Below are positions 44,985 to 54,300 of a stretch of DNA of 64,000 nucleotides, in pieces. Under the pieces are notes generated by a model that saw only the letters and a list, made by a program, of their open reading frames with translations, was not told the DNA's origin and did no database searches. Source of the stretch: Albidovulum sp. (GTDB lineage Bacteria; Pseudomonadota; Alphaproteobacteria; Rhodobacterales; Rhodobacteraceae); NCBI GenBank assembly GCA_030837785.1, contig JAUQYA010000154.1, positions 3,609 through 67,608 of the forward strand, written 5' to 3'. Position 1 is the stretch's first letter, and every line of letters starts with the position of its first letter. A program made the position numbers and the translations under genes.

Positions 44985-46004
44985 TCAGCAGCCGTTGACG
45001 CCTTCGACGGCGCCTTCGCAGGCCTGTTCCTTCGAGATATGGCCCGCGTCGATGGCAGCGCCGATGTTGTCCTTGGTGATCGGCGTGGGCTGAAGGAAGA
45101 TCGCGTTCATCTCCACACCCTTCTCGCCGCCGGACCATTTCACGGCGCCCTCGATCGTATCCATTGCCGCGCCCTTGGCCATCGCGATGGCGATATCGCC
45201 CGCCGCCTTGCCGAGCTGGCGCGAATCCTTCCAGACCGACACGGTCTGGGTGCCCCGCGCCACCCGGTTGATCGCGGCAAGGTCACCGTCCTGCCCGCCG
45301 ACAGGAACCGTCAGGCCCTGGGCCGCCAGCGCCGCGATGACACCGCCTGCCATGCCGTCGTTTTCCGCAAGCACGGCATCCACCGCATTGTTGTTGGCCG
45401 TCAGGATCTGCTCCATCTCCTTCTGGGCGTTGTCCGGCTTCCAGCCGTCGGTGAAGGTTTCACCGACGATCTTGATCTTGCCGGCGTCCACGTCGGCCCC
45501 GATCACTTCCATCATGCCTTCCAGAAGGAAAGTGGCGTTGGGGTCGCCCTTGTCGCCCTTGATGATCGCGAAGTTGCCTTCGGGCTGGGCTGCCTTGACC
45601 TTTTCGGCGATGATCTTGCCGACGCCCTTGTTGTCGAAGGTCAGGTAGAAGGCGCGCTCGTCCTCGATCAGGCGGTCATAGCCGAGAACCGGGATGCCTT
45701 CGGCCGCGGCCTTGTCGATCGCCGGGCCGATGGCGTCCTTGTCGACCGAAAGGATGACGAGTGCTTCCGCGCCCTGCGCGATAAGTGCCTCGACATCGGT
45801 CAGCTGCTTGGCCGCCGAGTTCTGCGCGTCGGCCGAGACATAAGTGCCGCCCGCCGCCTCGATCGCGGCCTTCATCGCGGCCTCGTCGGTCTTCCAGCGC
45901 TCTTCCTGGAAGTTCGACCAGCTGACGCCGACCGTCTGCGCCCATGCCGATGTGGCAGAAAAACCGGCCGCCAGGGCGACGGCCGCCAGAATGGACTTGT
46001 GCAT
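44985..46004 (-). CDS. xylF: D-xylose ABC transporter substrate-binding protein
   Basis: A 339-residue periplasmic sugar-binding protein (type I fold). The signal peptide MHKSILAAVALAAGFSATSA ends before AWAQ. Binding-fold markers: VSADAQNS near residue 59, VLGYDRLIED near 107, NDGMAGGVIAAL near 212 and GQDGD near 235. ATG 46004 is preceded by GGGAGGAA; an earlier in-frame ATG at 46091 lies in the promoter region. First gene of the operon xylF-xylH-ATPase-xylB-xylA and divergent from xylR. Confidence 0.95.
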   Translation of the reverse strand: MHKSILAAVALAAGFSATSAWAQTVGVSWSNFQEERWKTDEAAMKAAIEAAGGTYVSADAQNSAAKQLTDVEALIAQGAEALVILSVDKDAIGPAIDKAAAEGIPVLGYDRLIEDERAFYLTFDNKGVGKIIAEKVKAAQPEGNFAIIKGDKGDPNATFLLEGMMEVIGADVDAGKIKIVGETFTDGWKPDNAQKEMEQILTANNNAVDAVLAENDGMAGGVIAALAAQGLTVPVGGQDGDLAAINRVARGTQTVSVWKDSRQLGKAAGDIAIAMAKGAAMDTIEGAVKWSGGEKGVEMNAIFLQPTPITKDNIGAAIDAGHISKEQACEGAVEGVNGC

Positions 46005-46211
46005 AAGTTCCTCCCGTTCGTGGGCGTGCCGCCCGGATCGGCGGATTCGCCGAAGCAAGGGAAACGTGGCGCCAATAATTTCACTTGTCAAATTAAAAAT
46101 ACGATATCAAACTGAGGATGCGCAAGAAAAATGCCGAAAACATTGCTGCAAAGCGGCGAAACCAGCATGCGCACGCCGAATAAACGATACTTTAGTTAGG
46201 CTGGCTAAGAA
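46005..46211. promoter_or_regulatory. Divergent xylF / xylR promoter-operator region
   Basis: A 207-bp spacer, AT-rich compared with its surroundings, especially 46078-46115 (TTTCACTTGTCAAATTAAAA). The 6-mer ACGATA occurs twice (46101-46106 and 46184-46189), and TTAG/CTAA half-sites flank 46192-46208 just before the xylR start. These are candidate XylR sites; the actual operator cannot be fixed by eye. Confidence 0.55.
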
Positions 46212-47498
46212 ATGACGCATCGGAAGATGGGCACCGTCCGCCGTATCGAATCGCGAGCGCAGGGCTGCGGGCCGCTGATCCCGTCGATCTCGGAAACCGC
46301 GCGGCCGCTGCGCCAGCAGATCTTCGAACGGGTGCGGGCTGCCGGCTACATGCCGCGTGTGCAGATCGCGAGGGAGCTGGGGGTAAGCCCCGCTTCCGTC
46401 ACCACGCTGACCTCGGAACTGATCGAAATGGGCCTGCTGGAAGAGGTATCCGCCCAGCGCGACCAGGGCGATGGCGGCCGCGGCCGGCCGGCCGTGGCGC
46501 TGGGCGTCCGGGCCGATGCGCGTCTTGTCGCCGGGATCAAGCTGTCGGACCGCGAACACACTGCGGTCATCGTCGATTTCGCCGGCAATCTTATCGCCGA
46601 CGAGGCGATTCCGCGCCAGCCCGGCGCAATGGAACTTGCCGACCTCGTCGATGTGAGCGCGACGCTCGTGGCCGGGCTCTGCGCCAAGGCGCAGATCGAC
46701 GTCTCGCAGCTCAGCGCCATCGGACTCGGAGTGCCGGGATTCGTCGATTCTGCCGCCGGCGTCGTCCACTGGTCCCCCGTGCTGGCGGGCCGTCACGTGT
46801 CGCTTGCCCGCGCGGCGGGCGAACGGCTCGGCCGACCCGTCCACATCGACAACGATGCGAACCTGGTGACGCTCGCCGAGCTTTGGTTCGGCGCCGGGCG
46901 CGGCCTGTCGGACTTCGCCGTCGTGACCATCGAACACGGGCTCGGCATGGGCTTCGTCATGAATCACCGCATCTATCGCGGCGGACAGGGGCTCGGCATG
47001 GAACTTGGTCACACCAAGGTCCAGCTCGACGGCGCGCTCTGCCGATGCGGGCAGCGCGGCTGTCTGGAGGCCTATGTCGCCGACTATGCGCTGGTGCGCG
47101 AGGCGACCACCGCGCTCAACTGGACAAGCCGCGAGACCCAGTCCGTCAACATCCTGCTCGAAAGCCTGTTCGACCACGCCAAGGCAGGCAACGCCGCCGC
47201 GCGCTCGATCTTCCACCGCGCCGGGCGCTACCTTGCGCTTGGCCTCGCCAACGTCGTGAACCTGTTCGACCCGGAACTGATCATTCTTTCCGGCGAGCGG
47301 ATGCGGTATGATTATCTCTATGCCAACGAGACACTGGCCGAGATCAAGGCCCTCGCGCTCAACACCGGCCGACCGGAACCGCGGATCGAGATCCACGCCT
47401 GGGGCGACCTGCTCTGGGCGCATGGTGCGGCGGCGCTGGCGCTGTCCGAAGTGACGGAACGGCTGCTCAGCCCGTCGCGGGAGATCGCGGCGCAATGA
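46212..47498 (+). CDS. xylR: ROK-family transcriptional regulator of xylose genes (XylR type)
   Basis: A 428-residue repressor-like ROK protein. An N-terminal winged helix-turn-helix (about residues 40-80, VQIARELGVSPASVTTLTSE) binds DNA. The ROK sugar-sensing domain follows, with GLGVPGFVD near 174, DNDANL near 216 and the zinc motif CRCGQRGCLEAY near 277. Divergent location from xylF-xylH-xylB-xylA indicates xylose-dependent control of that operon and probably itself. ATG 46212 and 46227 are both possible starts; neither has a strong ribosome-binding site. The stop overlaps the ASPIC gene start by 4 bp. Confidence 0.92.
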   Translation: MTHRKMGTVRRIESRAQGCGPLIPSISETARPLRQQIFERVRAAGYMPRVQIARELGVSPASVTTLTSELIEMGLLEEVSAQRDQGDGGRGRPAVALGVRADARLVAGIKLSDREHTAVIVDFAGNLIADEAIPRQPGAMELADLVDVSATLVAGLCAKAQIDVSQLSAIGLGVPGFVDSAAGVVHWSPVLAGRHVSLARAAGERLGRPVHIDNDANLVTLAELWFGAGRGLSDFAVVTIEHGLGMGFVMNHRIYRGGQGLGMELGHTKVQLDGALCRCGQRGCLEAYVADYALVREATTALNWTSRETQSVNILLESLFDHAKAGNAAARSIFHRAGRYLALGLANVVNLFDPELIILSGERMRYDYLYANETLAEIKALALNTGRPEPRIEIHAWGDLLWAHGAAALALSEVTERLLSPSREIAAQ

Positions 47499-49018
47499 GG
47501 CATCTGGTCCTCCTTGTGCCAGTTCTCGCCAATCCGGCCTTCGCGGAGCCCCGTTTCGTCGACCGCGCCGGCGGACTTCCCGTCCGGCACATCTATGCCG
47601 GCGGGTGGGAGCATTTTGTCGGCGGCGGCGTCGCCGTCTTCGACTGCAATGCCGATGGCCGGCCCGACATCTTCGCTGCGGGCGGCGAAAACCCGGCGCG
47701 CCTCCTGGTGAACGTGACCGCAGCGCCCGGCGCACCGCTGGCCTTCGCCGAGGGCAAGACACCGGATCTCACGCATGTCACGGGCGCCTATCCGCTCGAC
47801 ATCGACGGGGATGGAAGGCTCGATCTCGCGGTGCTCCGGGTCGGGCACGACCTTCTTCTGCGTGGCGGACCCGGCTGCGCCTTCACCGATGCGTCAGGCG
47901 ACTGGGGCTTTCATCCGCGCGACGCCTGGACCACCGCCTTTTCGGCGACATGGGAAAAGGGGCAGGCGTTCCCCACCCTCGCCTTCGGTCACTACGTCGA
48001 CCGTTCGAACCCCGACGGCCCCTTCGAGGCTTGCGATACCTCGGACCTCTACCGCCCGGCCGGGCGCGGATACGGCACGCCCGAGGTCATCGCGCCGGGG
48101 TTTTGCGCACTCTCCATGCTCATCACCGACTGGCGGCGAACCGGCGAGCCCGAACTTCGCATCTCGAACGACCGCCACTACTTCGTGCGCGGTGGCTATG
48201 AACAGATGTTCCGGCTCAGCCCCCTGAAGGAGCGGGTGGAGGACTGGAAGCGCGTTTCCCTCTGGGGTATGGGAATCGCCAGCCAGGATCTGAACGGCGA
48301 TGGCCTACCCGAGGTGATGCTGACATCGATGGGCGATCAGCTTCTGCAGTTCAACACCGGAACCGGATTCACCAACGCCCCCTATTCCATCGGCAGCTAC
48401 GCGCAACGCCCGTTCAAGGGCGACGACGGGCGGCCCTCGACCGGCTGGCACGCGGAATTCGCCGATGTGGACAACGACGGGCGGATGGACCTTTTCATCG
48501 CCAAGGGCAATGTCGACCAGATGCCGTCGAATGCGATGCACGATCCGAACAACCTCCTGATGCAACAGCCCGACGGCAGCTTCGCCGAAAGCGCTGACCG
48601 CGCCGGGATTGATACCACCGAACGGTCACGCGGCGCGGCGCTTGCCGATTTCGATGGCGACGGGCGGCTTGACCTTGTCGTGGTAAACCGTCGCGCAGCG
48701 ATGGAGTTGTGGCAGAACACGACGCCGCAAACGGGTCATTGGGCCGGAATAGAGCCGCATATGGCGGGAAATACCGGGGCCGTCGGTGCCTGGGTGGAAC
48801 TGCGTGCCGAGGGCAGGATTACCGCGCATGAAGTGGTGGTGGGCGGCGGCCATGCCGGTGGGCAGGCGGGCCCCCTCCACTTTGGCCTTGGGTCCGCGAC
48901 GCAGGCGGAGGTCCGGGTGATCTGGCCCGACGGCACGGTGTCGGACTGGACGGCCATCCCCGTCGATTGCGTCATCGTGGTGCGCCCCGACGAGACGGCG
49001 CTGCGCCTCGGCCCCTAG
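47495..49018 (+). CDS. Secreted FG-GAP repeat protein with C-terminal ASPIC/UnbV domain (CRTAC1 family)
   Basis: A 507-residue exported protein. Signal peptide MRHLVLLVPVLANPAFAEP. At least five calcium-type FG-GAP/VCBS loops are visible: DCNADGRPD near residue 50, DIDGDGRLD near 105, DLNGDGLPE near 266, DVDNDGRMD near 324 and DFDGDGRLD near 386. These form a beta-propeller. An ASPIC/UnbV region with GAVGAWVELRAEGRITAHEVVVGGG follows near 430. The family is widespread and mostly uncharacterised. It is coupled to xylR (ATGA overlap), and its stop shares CTAG with a convergent di-heme peroxidase gene, a likely periplasmic neighbour. Confidence 0.88.
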   Translation: MRHLVLLVPVLANPAFAEPRFVDRAGGLPVRHIYAGGWEHFVGGGVAVFDCNADGRPDIFAAGGENPARLLVNVTAAPGAPLAFAEGKTPDLTHVTGAYPLDIDGDGRLDLAVLRVGHDLLLRGGPGCAFTDASGDWGFHPRDAWTTAFSATWEKGQAFPTLAFGHYVDRSNPDGPFEACDTSDLYRPAGRGYGTPEVIAPGFCALSMLITDWRRTGEPELRISNDRHYFVRGGYEQMFRLSPLKERVEDWKRVSLWGMGIASQDLNGDGLPEVMLTSMGDQLLQFNTGTGFTNAPYSIGSYAQRPFKGDDGRPSTGWHAEFADVDNDGRMDLFIAKGNVDQMPSNAMHDPNNLLMQQPDGSFAESADRAGIDTTERSRGAALADFDGDGRLDLVVVNRRAAMELWQNTTPQTGHWAGIEPHMAGNTGAVGAWVELRAEGRITAHEVVVGGGHAGGQAGPLHFGLGSATQAEVRVIWPDGTVSDWTAIPVDCVIVVRPDETALRLGP

Positions 49019-50325
49019 CGATCCACGGGCAGGCCGCTTGGCACCGCGCCGGGAATGCCAAGGCGGCCCGCAAGTGCCACCGGATCGCGCAGCGCATCGA
49101 GAAACGCGACAAGCTGGGCGACCCCGGCATCCGATACCGGCCGGCCCACCACCGCCGCACCTTCGATCCCTGCCACCTCGTCGGGAGACTCGAGGATCGC
49201 CCGGTCGGGTTTCGTCACCGGAAGCAACGGCAGGACCGCCTGGTCGGGATCATAGCCCGAAAGACCCGCCGAAGGATCGGCGTGGTGCCGGAGAAAGGCC
49301 GCGAGATCGGACCATGCCCCGGCATGACCCCAGGGTCCGGTCGCCGTCACATTGCGCAGCGAGGGTGTGCGGAACGCATAGGCATCCTCGGCGCGGTTCG
49401 TGACCCGCATCCGGCCGACATCGCGCGAATGGCTCTCGAACCGCTCGGCCTTGCCAGGTCCAAGCTGCGGCTCTCCCATCGCGTGAAAACCGTGATCGGT
49501 CTGGAACTTGCCGGAATGGCACGTCGAGCAGCCCGCCTTCCCGTAGAAAAGCGCCATCCCCTCCTGTGCTTCGGGCAAGAGCGCCGGCCCACCCCGCAGC
49601 ATCGCATCGAAGGCGGAATTGTCCGACCGCCATTCGAAGGCCACGAAGGCCGCGATGGCGTTCGAGATGTCGGTGAAGGCGATCGCCCGGCCCGCGGCGA
49701 TCTCGGGCCAGGCGGCGTCGAACATCGCCCGGTAGTCGGGAGTCGCGGCCACCCGCTTCGACAGGATGTCCCAGGCGCCGCCCGGTCCGGTGATGATGCC
49801 CTCGCGGACCGCCTTGGAGACATCGCTTTCCTGATAATGCCCGGCCATTTCATCGGGCGAGAGCACCGGAAACATCGTCTGCGCCGACAGGACCGACGAG
49901 AAACCCGCGACCATCTCGTCCTCGAGCGGCGTTCGCAGGCCGGAGGGCCGCGCCGGGTCGGTCTCGATCCGGCCATCGTGGAAGAGCGTCGTGAATTCCC
50001 TGGCACCGAGGTTGAAAAGGGCGGTGGCGTTGCGCGGAATGCGCTGCTCGGGCATGTTGGCGGGATCGGGCCGCCGGTCGGGCCCAAGCCCGATCCCGCC
50101 TTCGCCCATCCCGAGCGAGAGCCCGTCAGAGGTGCCGAAGCGCGGGTGATGGCAGGTGGCGCATGAGATGTTGCGGTTTCCCGACAGGATCGGGTCGTAG
50201 AAGAGGAGCTGGCCAAGCCTCACCTCTTCCATCCGCACGGGGCCATAATCCGCGTCGGTGACCGGCGCTGGCACCTCCGCCTGCGCCGCCCCGGCCCACA
50301 GCGCCACAATCGCCATGAATCGCAC
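49015..50325 (-). CDS. Di-heme cytochrome c peroxidase / MauG-family protein
   Basis: A 436-residue periplasmic protein with two c-type heme sites: CATCH near residue 55 and CSTCH near 267. Signal peptide ends near AGAAQAE. Family motifs: RLGQLLFYDPILS near 34, RNATALFNL near 98, LFHDGR near 113, RTPSLRNV near 318 and GPWGHAGAW near 330. CcpA-type members reduce H2O2; MauG/MbnH-type members oxidise Trp or Tyr in a partner protein. Heme-ligand details that separate these cannot be read by eye. The GTG at 50325 is chosen for the GGGAGGAA site 7 bp upstream; ATG 50316 is an alternative. At 436 residues it is longer than typical CcpA (~330). Confidence 0.9.
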   Translation of the reverse strand: MRFMAIVALWAGAAQAEVPAPVTDADYGPVRMEEVRLGQLLFYDPILSGNRNISCATCHHPRFGTSDGLSLGMGEGGIGLGPDRRPDPANMPEQRIPRNATALFNLGAREFTTLFHDGRIETDPARPSGLRTPLEDEMVAGFSSVLSAQTMFPVLSPDEMAGHYQESDVSKAVREGIITGPGGAWDILSKRVAATPDYRAMFDAAWPEIAAGRAIAFTDISNAIAAFVAFEWRSDNSAFDAMLRGGPALLPEAQEGMALFYGKAGCSTCHSGKFQTDHGFHAMGEPQLGPGKAERFESHSRDVGRMRVTNRAEDAYAFRTPSLRNVTATGPWGHAGAWSDLAAFLRHHADPSAGLSGYDPDQAVLPLLPVTKPDRAILESPDEVAGIEGAAVVGRPVSDAGVAQLVAFLDALRDPVALAGRLGIPGAVPSGLPVDR

Positions 50326-50412
50326 GGCAGTTCCTCCCACCCCCTGATAGCGCTCACCGCGCCTTCGCGAAACACCGATGCGTCACAGGCCCGTGCATTT
50401 TCGCAAGCCGGA

Positions 50413-51312
50413 TTGCAGACGGGAATGCGGCGCGCGAACATGGCCCCACCAGGACGGGCGGAGAATGCGGACGTGGCGCCGATGACCTACATCTTCAGAC
50501 TGGCGCTTGCCATCTGGAACGCGATGGACCAGCGGCACATGGGTCTTCTGTCGGCCGGCGTCGCCTTCTACGCGATGTTCGCGATCTTTCCCGGCATGGC
50601 GGCGACCATCGCCATCTGGGGCCTCTTCGCCGACCCGGTGGTGATGCGCGACTACCTGGACCAGATCCACGGTGTCATTCCCGACGCAGCGTTCGGCCTG
50701 ATCGAGACGCAGCTCGACGCGCTTCTCGCCGCCAGCGGCCGCGCACTCGGCTGGACGACGGCCGTCTCGATCGCCATCGCGCTCTACTCGGTCCACAGCG
50801 CGGTCGCGGCACTTGTCAGCGGCCTGAACGCGATGCACGTGCGGGCGCACCGGCCGGGCCTGATGCGCCTTCTCTGGTCGATCGTCCTTACCGCGGCGAT
50901 CGTGACCCTTGTCCTGGCGGCGCTGGGCGTGGTGGTGATGGTGCCCCTCGTGCTGAACTTCCTGCACATGGGCGAGGGGGGCGCCTTCATCCTCGTCTAT
51001 CTGCCGTGGGTGGTGATGTTCGCCGTCCTGTTTGTCGTCCTCGGCCTGTTCTACCGCTGGGGGCCGACCTCCGAGAGCCGACGCCACCGCCAGTCCTGGC
51101 TGTCGCCTGGCGCCTTCATCGCAGCGCTCCTGTGGGTTGCGGCCTCGATCCTGTTTTCGGTCTATCTGGCGTATTTCGGCGCCTACAACCGAATCTACGG
51201 CTCCATCGGCGCGGTGATCGCGCTGCTCATGTGGCTTTACATCTCGGCCTATATCGTCCTGTTCGGCGCGATCCTGAACGAGGAGCGCGCGCGGGTCAGA
51301 CGGTCTCAGTAG
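50413..51312 (+). CDS. YihY/BrkB family inner-membrane protein
   Basis: A membrane protein of up to 299 residues with about six hydrophobic segments. YihY/virulence-factor-BrkB features: LLSAGVAFYAMFAIFPG near residue 45, ALYSVHSAVAALVSGLN near 123, and SIGAVIALLMWLYISAYIVLFGA near the C-terminus. Once annotated as ribonuclease BN, the family has no proven function; transport or lipid scrambling has been suggested. The start is uncertain: ATGs at 50413, 50440 and 50482 and a GTG at 50473 are all in frame. Its end overlaps convergent tamB by 7 bp. Confidence 0.88.
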   Translation: MQTGMRRANMAPPGRAENADVAPMTYIFRLALAIWNAMDQRHMGLLSAGVAFYAMFAIFPGMAATIAIWGLFADPVVMRDYLDQIHGVIPDAAFGLIETQLDALLAASGRALGWTTAVSIAIALYSVHSAVAALVSGLNAMHVRAHRPGLMRLLWSIVLTAAIVTLVLAALGVVVMVPLVLNFLHMGEGGAFILVYLPWVVMFAVLFVVLGLFYRWGPTSESRRHRQSWLSPGAFIAALLWVAASILFSVYLAYFGAYNRIYGSIGAVIALLMWLYISAYIVLFGAILNEERARVRRSQ

Positions 51313-54300
51313 TCGCGTTCGTAGTAGATGCCGATGCTCGATGACCCGTCGGAGCCGAGCGTCCCGCGTGCCGTGACCCCGCGCCGGATATCGAGATTGA
51401 GGTTGACCTCGGCCTTGCCTTCCGCCCCCACGGTGACGTCGGTGTAGACCTTCTCCGAAAGATATTTCCCCGCCCGCACGGCGGCGGAGCCGTTCTCGGC
51501 CGCGGTCACGTCGAGGTCGTCGAGCCCGAAGGAACTGCGAAGGCGGCCAACGATCCCCTCGCCGCCCTTTCCTGCAAGCTGTGCCACCGCCGATGCAAGC
51601 CGTGCGGCCTGAAGCGGTGAAAGACTGGTCAGGCCGCGTCCGAACAGAAGTTGCGCCATCACTTCCTCCTCCGGCAGTTCCGGCGAGGATAGGAAGTGAA
51701 TCTCCGGCGCCCAGGCTTCCCCCTCGATCACGATGGTCACGGTAATCCCGTTGCTTTCGCTTTCCGCGGCAAAGCGGATGTAGGGTGTCAGCGCGCCCTG
51801 AAGCTCGATCATGCCCTCGTCGATGGTAAACCGCTTGCCGAGCAGGTCGAGCCGCCCGCGGATCAGGCTGAACCGGCCGGACGGAACGATGTTGTCCGTT
51901 GTCCCGGTGATGCGGAGCGTGCCGCCAAGCTCGGCATCGAGCCCGCGGCCACGCACGAAGATGCGTTCCGGCGCGGCGATCGTCAGGTCGAGCCCGAAGG
52001 ACGGCCCGCGCTGTTTTGCCGCGTCGGCCGCCCCGGCCAGGCCGGCGCGCACCCGGGTTTCGTGGACCGCCGCCGGCTCGTGAACATGGGTGATCTCGCG
52101 CAGCACCGGGTCGGCGCCGAGGCCCGTTGAAGGCACGCGCATCTCGGTCCGGCCAAGGGTCACGGCGCCGGAAATCGTCGCGCCGCCGAGAAGCGCCCCG
52201 TTGACGCGGACGGTGCCGCTGACTGTGGTGTCGAACAGCTCGGGGTTGCGCAGCCGCGCTGCCGACAGACGGATCGACAGGTCGCCCTGATATGGCGCGG
52301 CAAGTGCGACCGGGCCGGAGAGCGCGACCTCGCCTCCGCCCCGGACGGCCGCGTTGCCCTGAACCGTGGCGCGCCCGCCGGCAAGGTCGGCTGCAAGCCG
52401 CAGGCCTTCGAGCTCGATCCCGAAGGTTGGCGCGACGAGGCGGCCGCCGTCGAGCGCCACGCGGCCCGACAGCGAGGCAGGTGAAATCGGGCCCTTCAGC
52501 CTGAGATCGAAGGAAACCGGCCCCTCGACGTTGCGCGGCGCGATGAAGGGATTGACGATGGCCGACTGGCCGCCGCCCGACAACGAAAGGTCGGCGGCAG
52601 AAAAATCGGGCGCCAGCCTGCCGGTGACGCGGGCATTCGTGGCGCCGGGACCCTCGCCCGACAGGTCGACGGAATAGCCATCCGCCATCTCGGTCACTGT
52701 TCCCGTCGCCGACAGCGGGCCGGGAAAGCCCGGTGCGAGGATGGCCATGTCGGCGAGCCGTGCCGAAAGTTCGATCCGCCGCTCAGCATCCTCGATCACG
52801 CCCCGGGCGGTGACGGCAAGCTGCGGATTGGTAAGGTTGAGCGTCTCGAGCCGGACCTTCCCCCCGCGTTCGTTCGCAACCATGCCGAGCTTCACCGGCC
52901 CGGCGAGAACTCGGTCGATCTCTGGCTGGCCGACACCCAATCCGCTGCCCGAGGCGTCGAACGTCACGGTGCGCGTGTCACCCGCCTCGGTCAGGCGTGC
53001 CTCGCCTGTCAGGGCTCCGCGATACCGTGGCCCGAGCGCCGAAAGGTCGGAGAAGTCGAGCGTTGCGCGAAGGTCGGACGCGCCGGTGGCAAGCCGCCCC
53101 GCCGCGTTGGCGGAAAGCGTCGCGGCGCTGACCGCAAGCTTTCGGATCGTGAGTCCCGCCGAGTCGCGCACGGCCGAAAGGGCGATGCGGCTTTCCCCGG
53201 CCAGAAGCCGGTCGATTTCGGGCTGATCCACCGTCAGGTCACGGCCGGTGACCGTGGCCTCGAGGTCGAAAAACCCCGAAAGCACCCCGGCGGACCCCGA
53301 AACCTCAAGCTCTCCGGCCCCGCCGAGCGGCCGATCCGCAAGCGCGGAGAAGCGGCCGAGGTCGGCTACCGTCGCCCCGACGCGGCCCGAAAGGACCGTG
53401 CCTGCCTCGGGGCCGGTCAGCATCGCGCTGCCCTTGGCATCATAGCCCTGTCCGGTCACATCGAAGACCGGAAGGCGCAGCGGCTCGCCTTCCTGCCAGG
53501 AAAAGACCGCCCGGCCCCGCAGTTCCGGGCCGAGAGCCTCGGCGATGGCGGGGTCGGCCGGCTCGAGTCCCGCTGCCACGAAGGTGACGGTGCCACCCGC
53601 GAGAGCGGCGCCGACACCACCCGACCCGGCCTGGCCGATGCGGCCCGACCCCGAAAGCGTCACCGACCCGATCGACAGGCCGGCCCGTCGATAGCCGCTC
53701 AGCGCGCCCCCGAGCGTCCAGCCCTCGCCCTTCGCCCGGTCGTATCGCAATTTCAGGTCGCCCGACTGCACGAAGGTGCGCGGGCCCGGCAACGGAAGCA
53801 GCAGTTCGCCGCCGCCCGCAAGGCCAAGCCGCACCGTCAGGGAGGCACCGAGCGGCACACCCTCCGGCGCAAGGCTGAGGCGCCCCGAAAGATCGAGCCC
53901 CTTCGCATTGAGGTCGACCTGCGTCAGGTCGAGCTGCCCCGACGGAAGACGGCGACCCTCGGCCTGAAGCGCCACGTCGGGGCCGAAGAAGTCGCGGTAG
54001 TCTGGCAGAAGAAGCGGAGCGATATCGCCCCGCAGGTCAGCGGCAAAGCGCCGTTCCGGCGCGCCCCCGGTCGAACCTGCGGTCAGGAATGTCACCCGGC
54101 CCGACAGCCGCTTCACCCCATCGGTGGACAGCGCCACGTCGGTCGCGAAATTGTCGATCACCCCGTCGCCATGAACGGCGAGCTGGATCGACGGCCGGTC
54201 CGGAAGACCGAGCAGGTTGGCGGCGATCCCGTCCGCTCCCTCGGCCAGCAGAAGATCCAGCGTCGCCTTGCGCGTGGCGTTAGCATAGCGGCCCGTGAAC

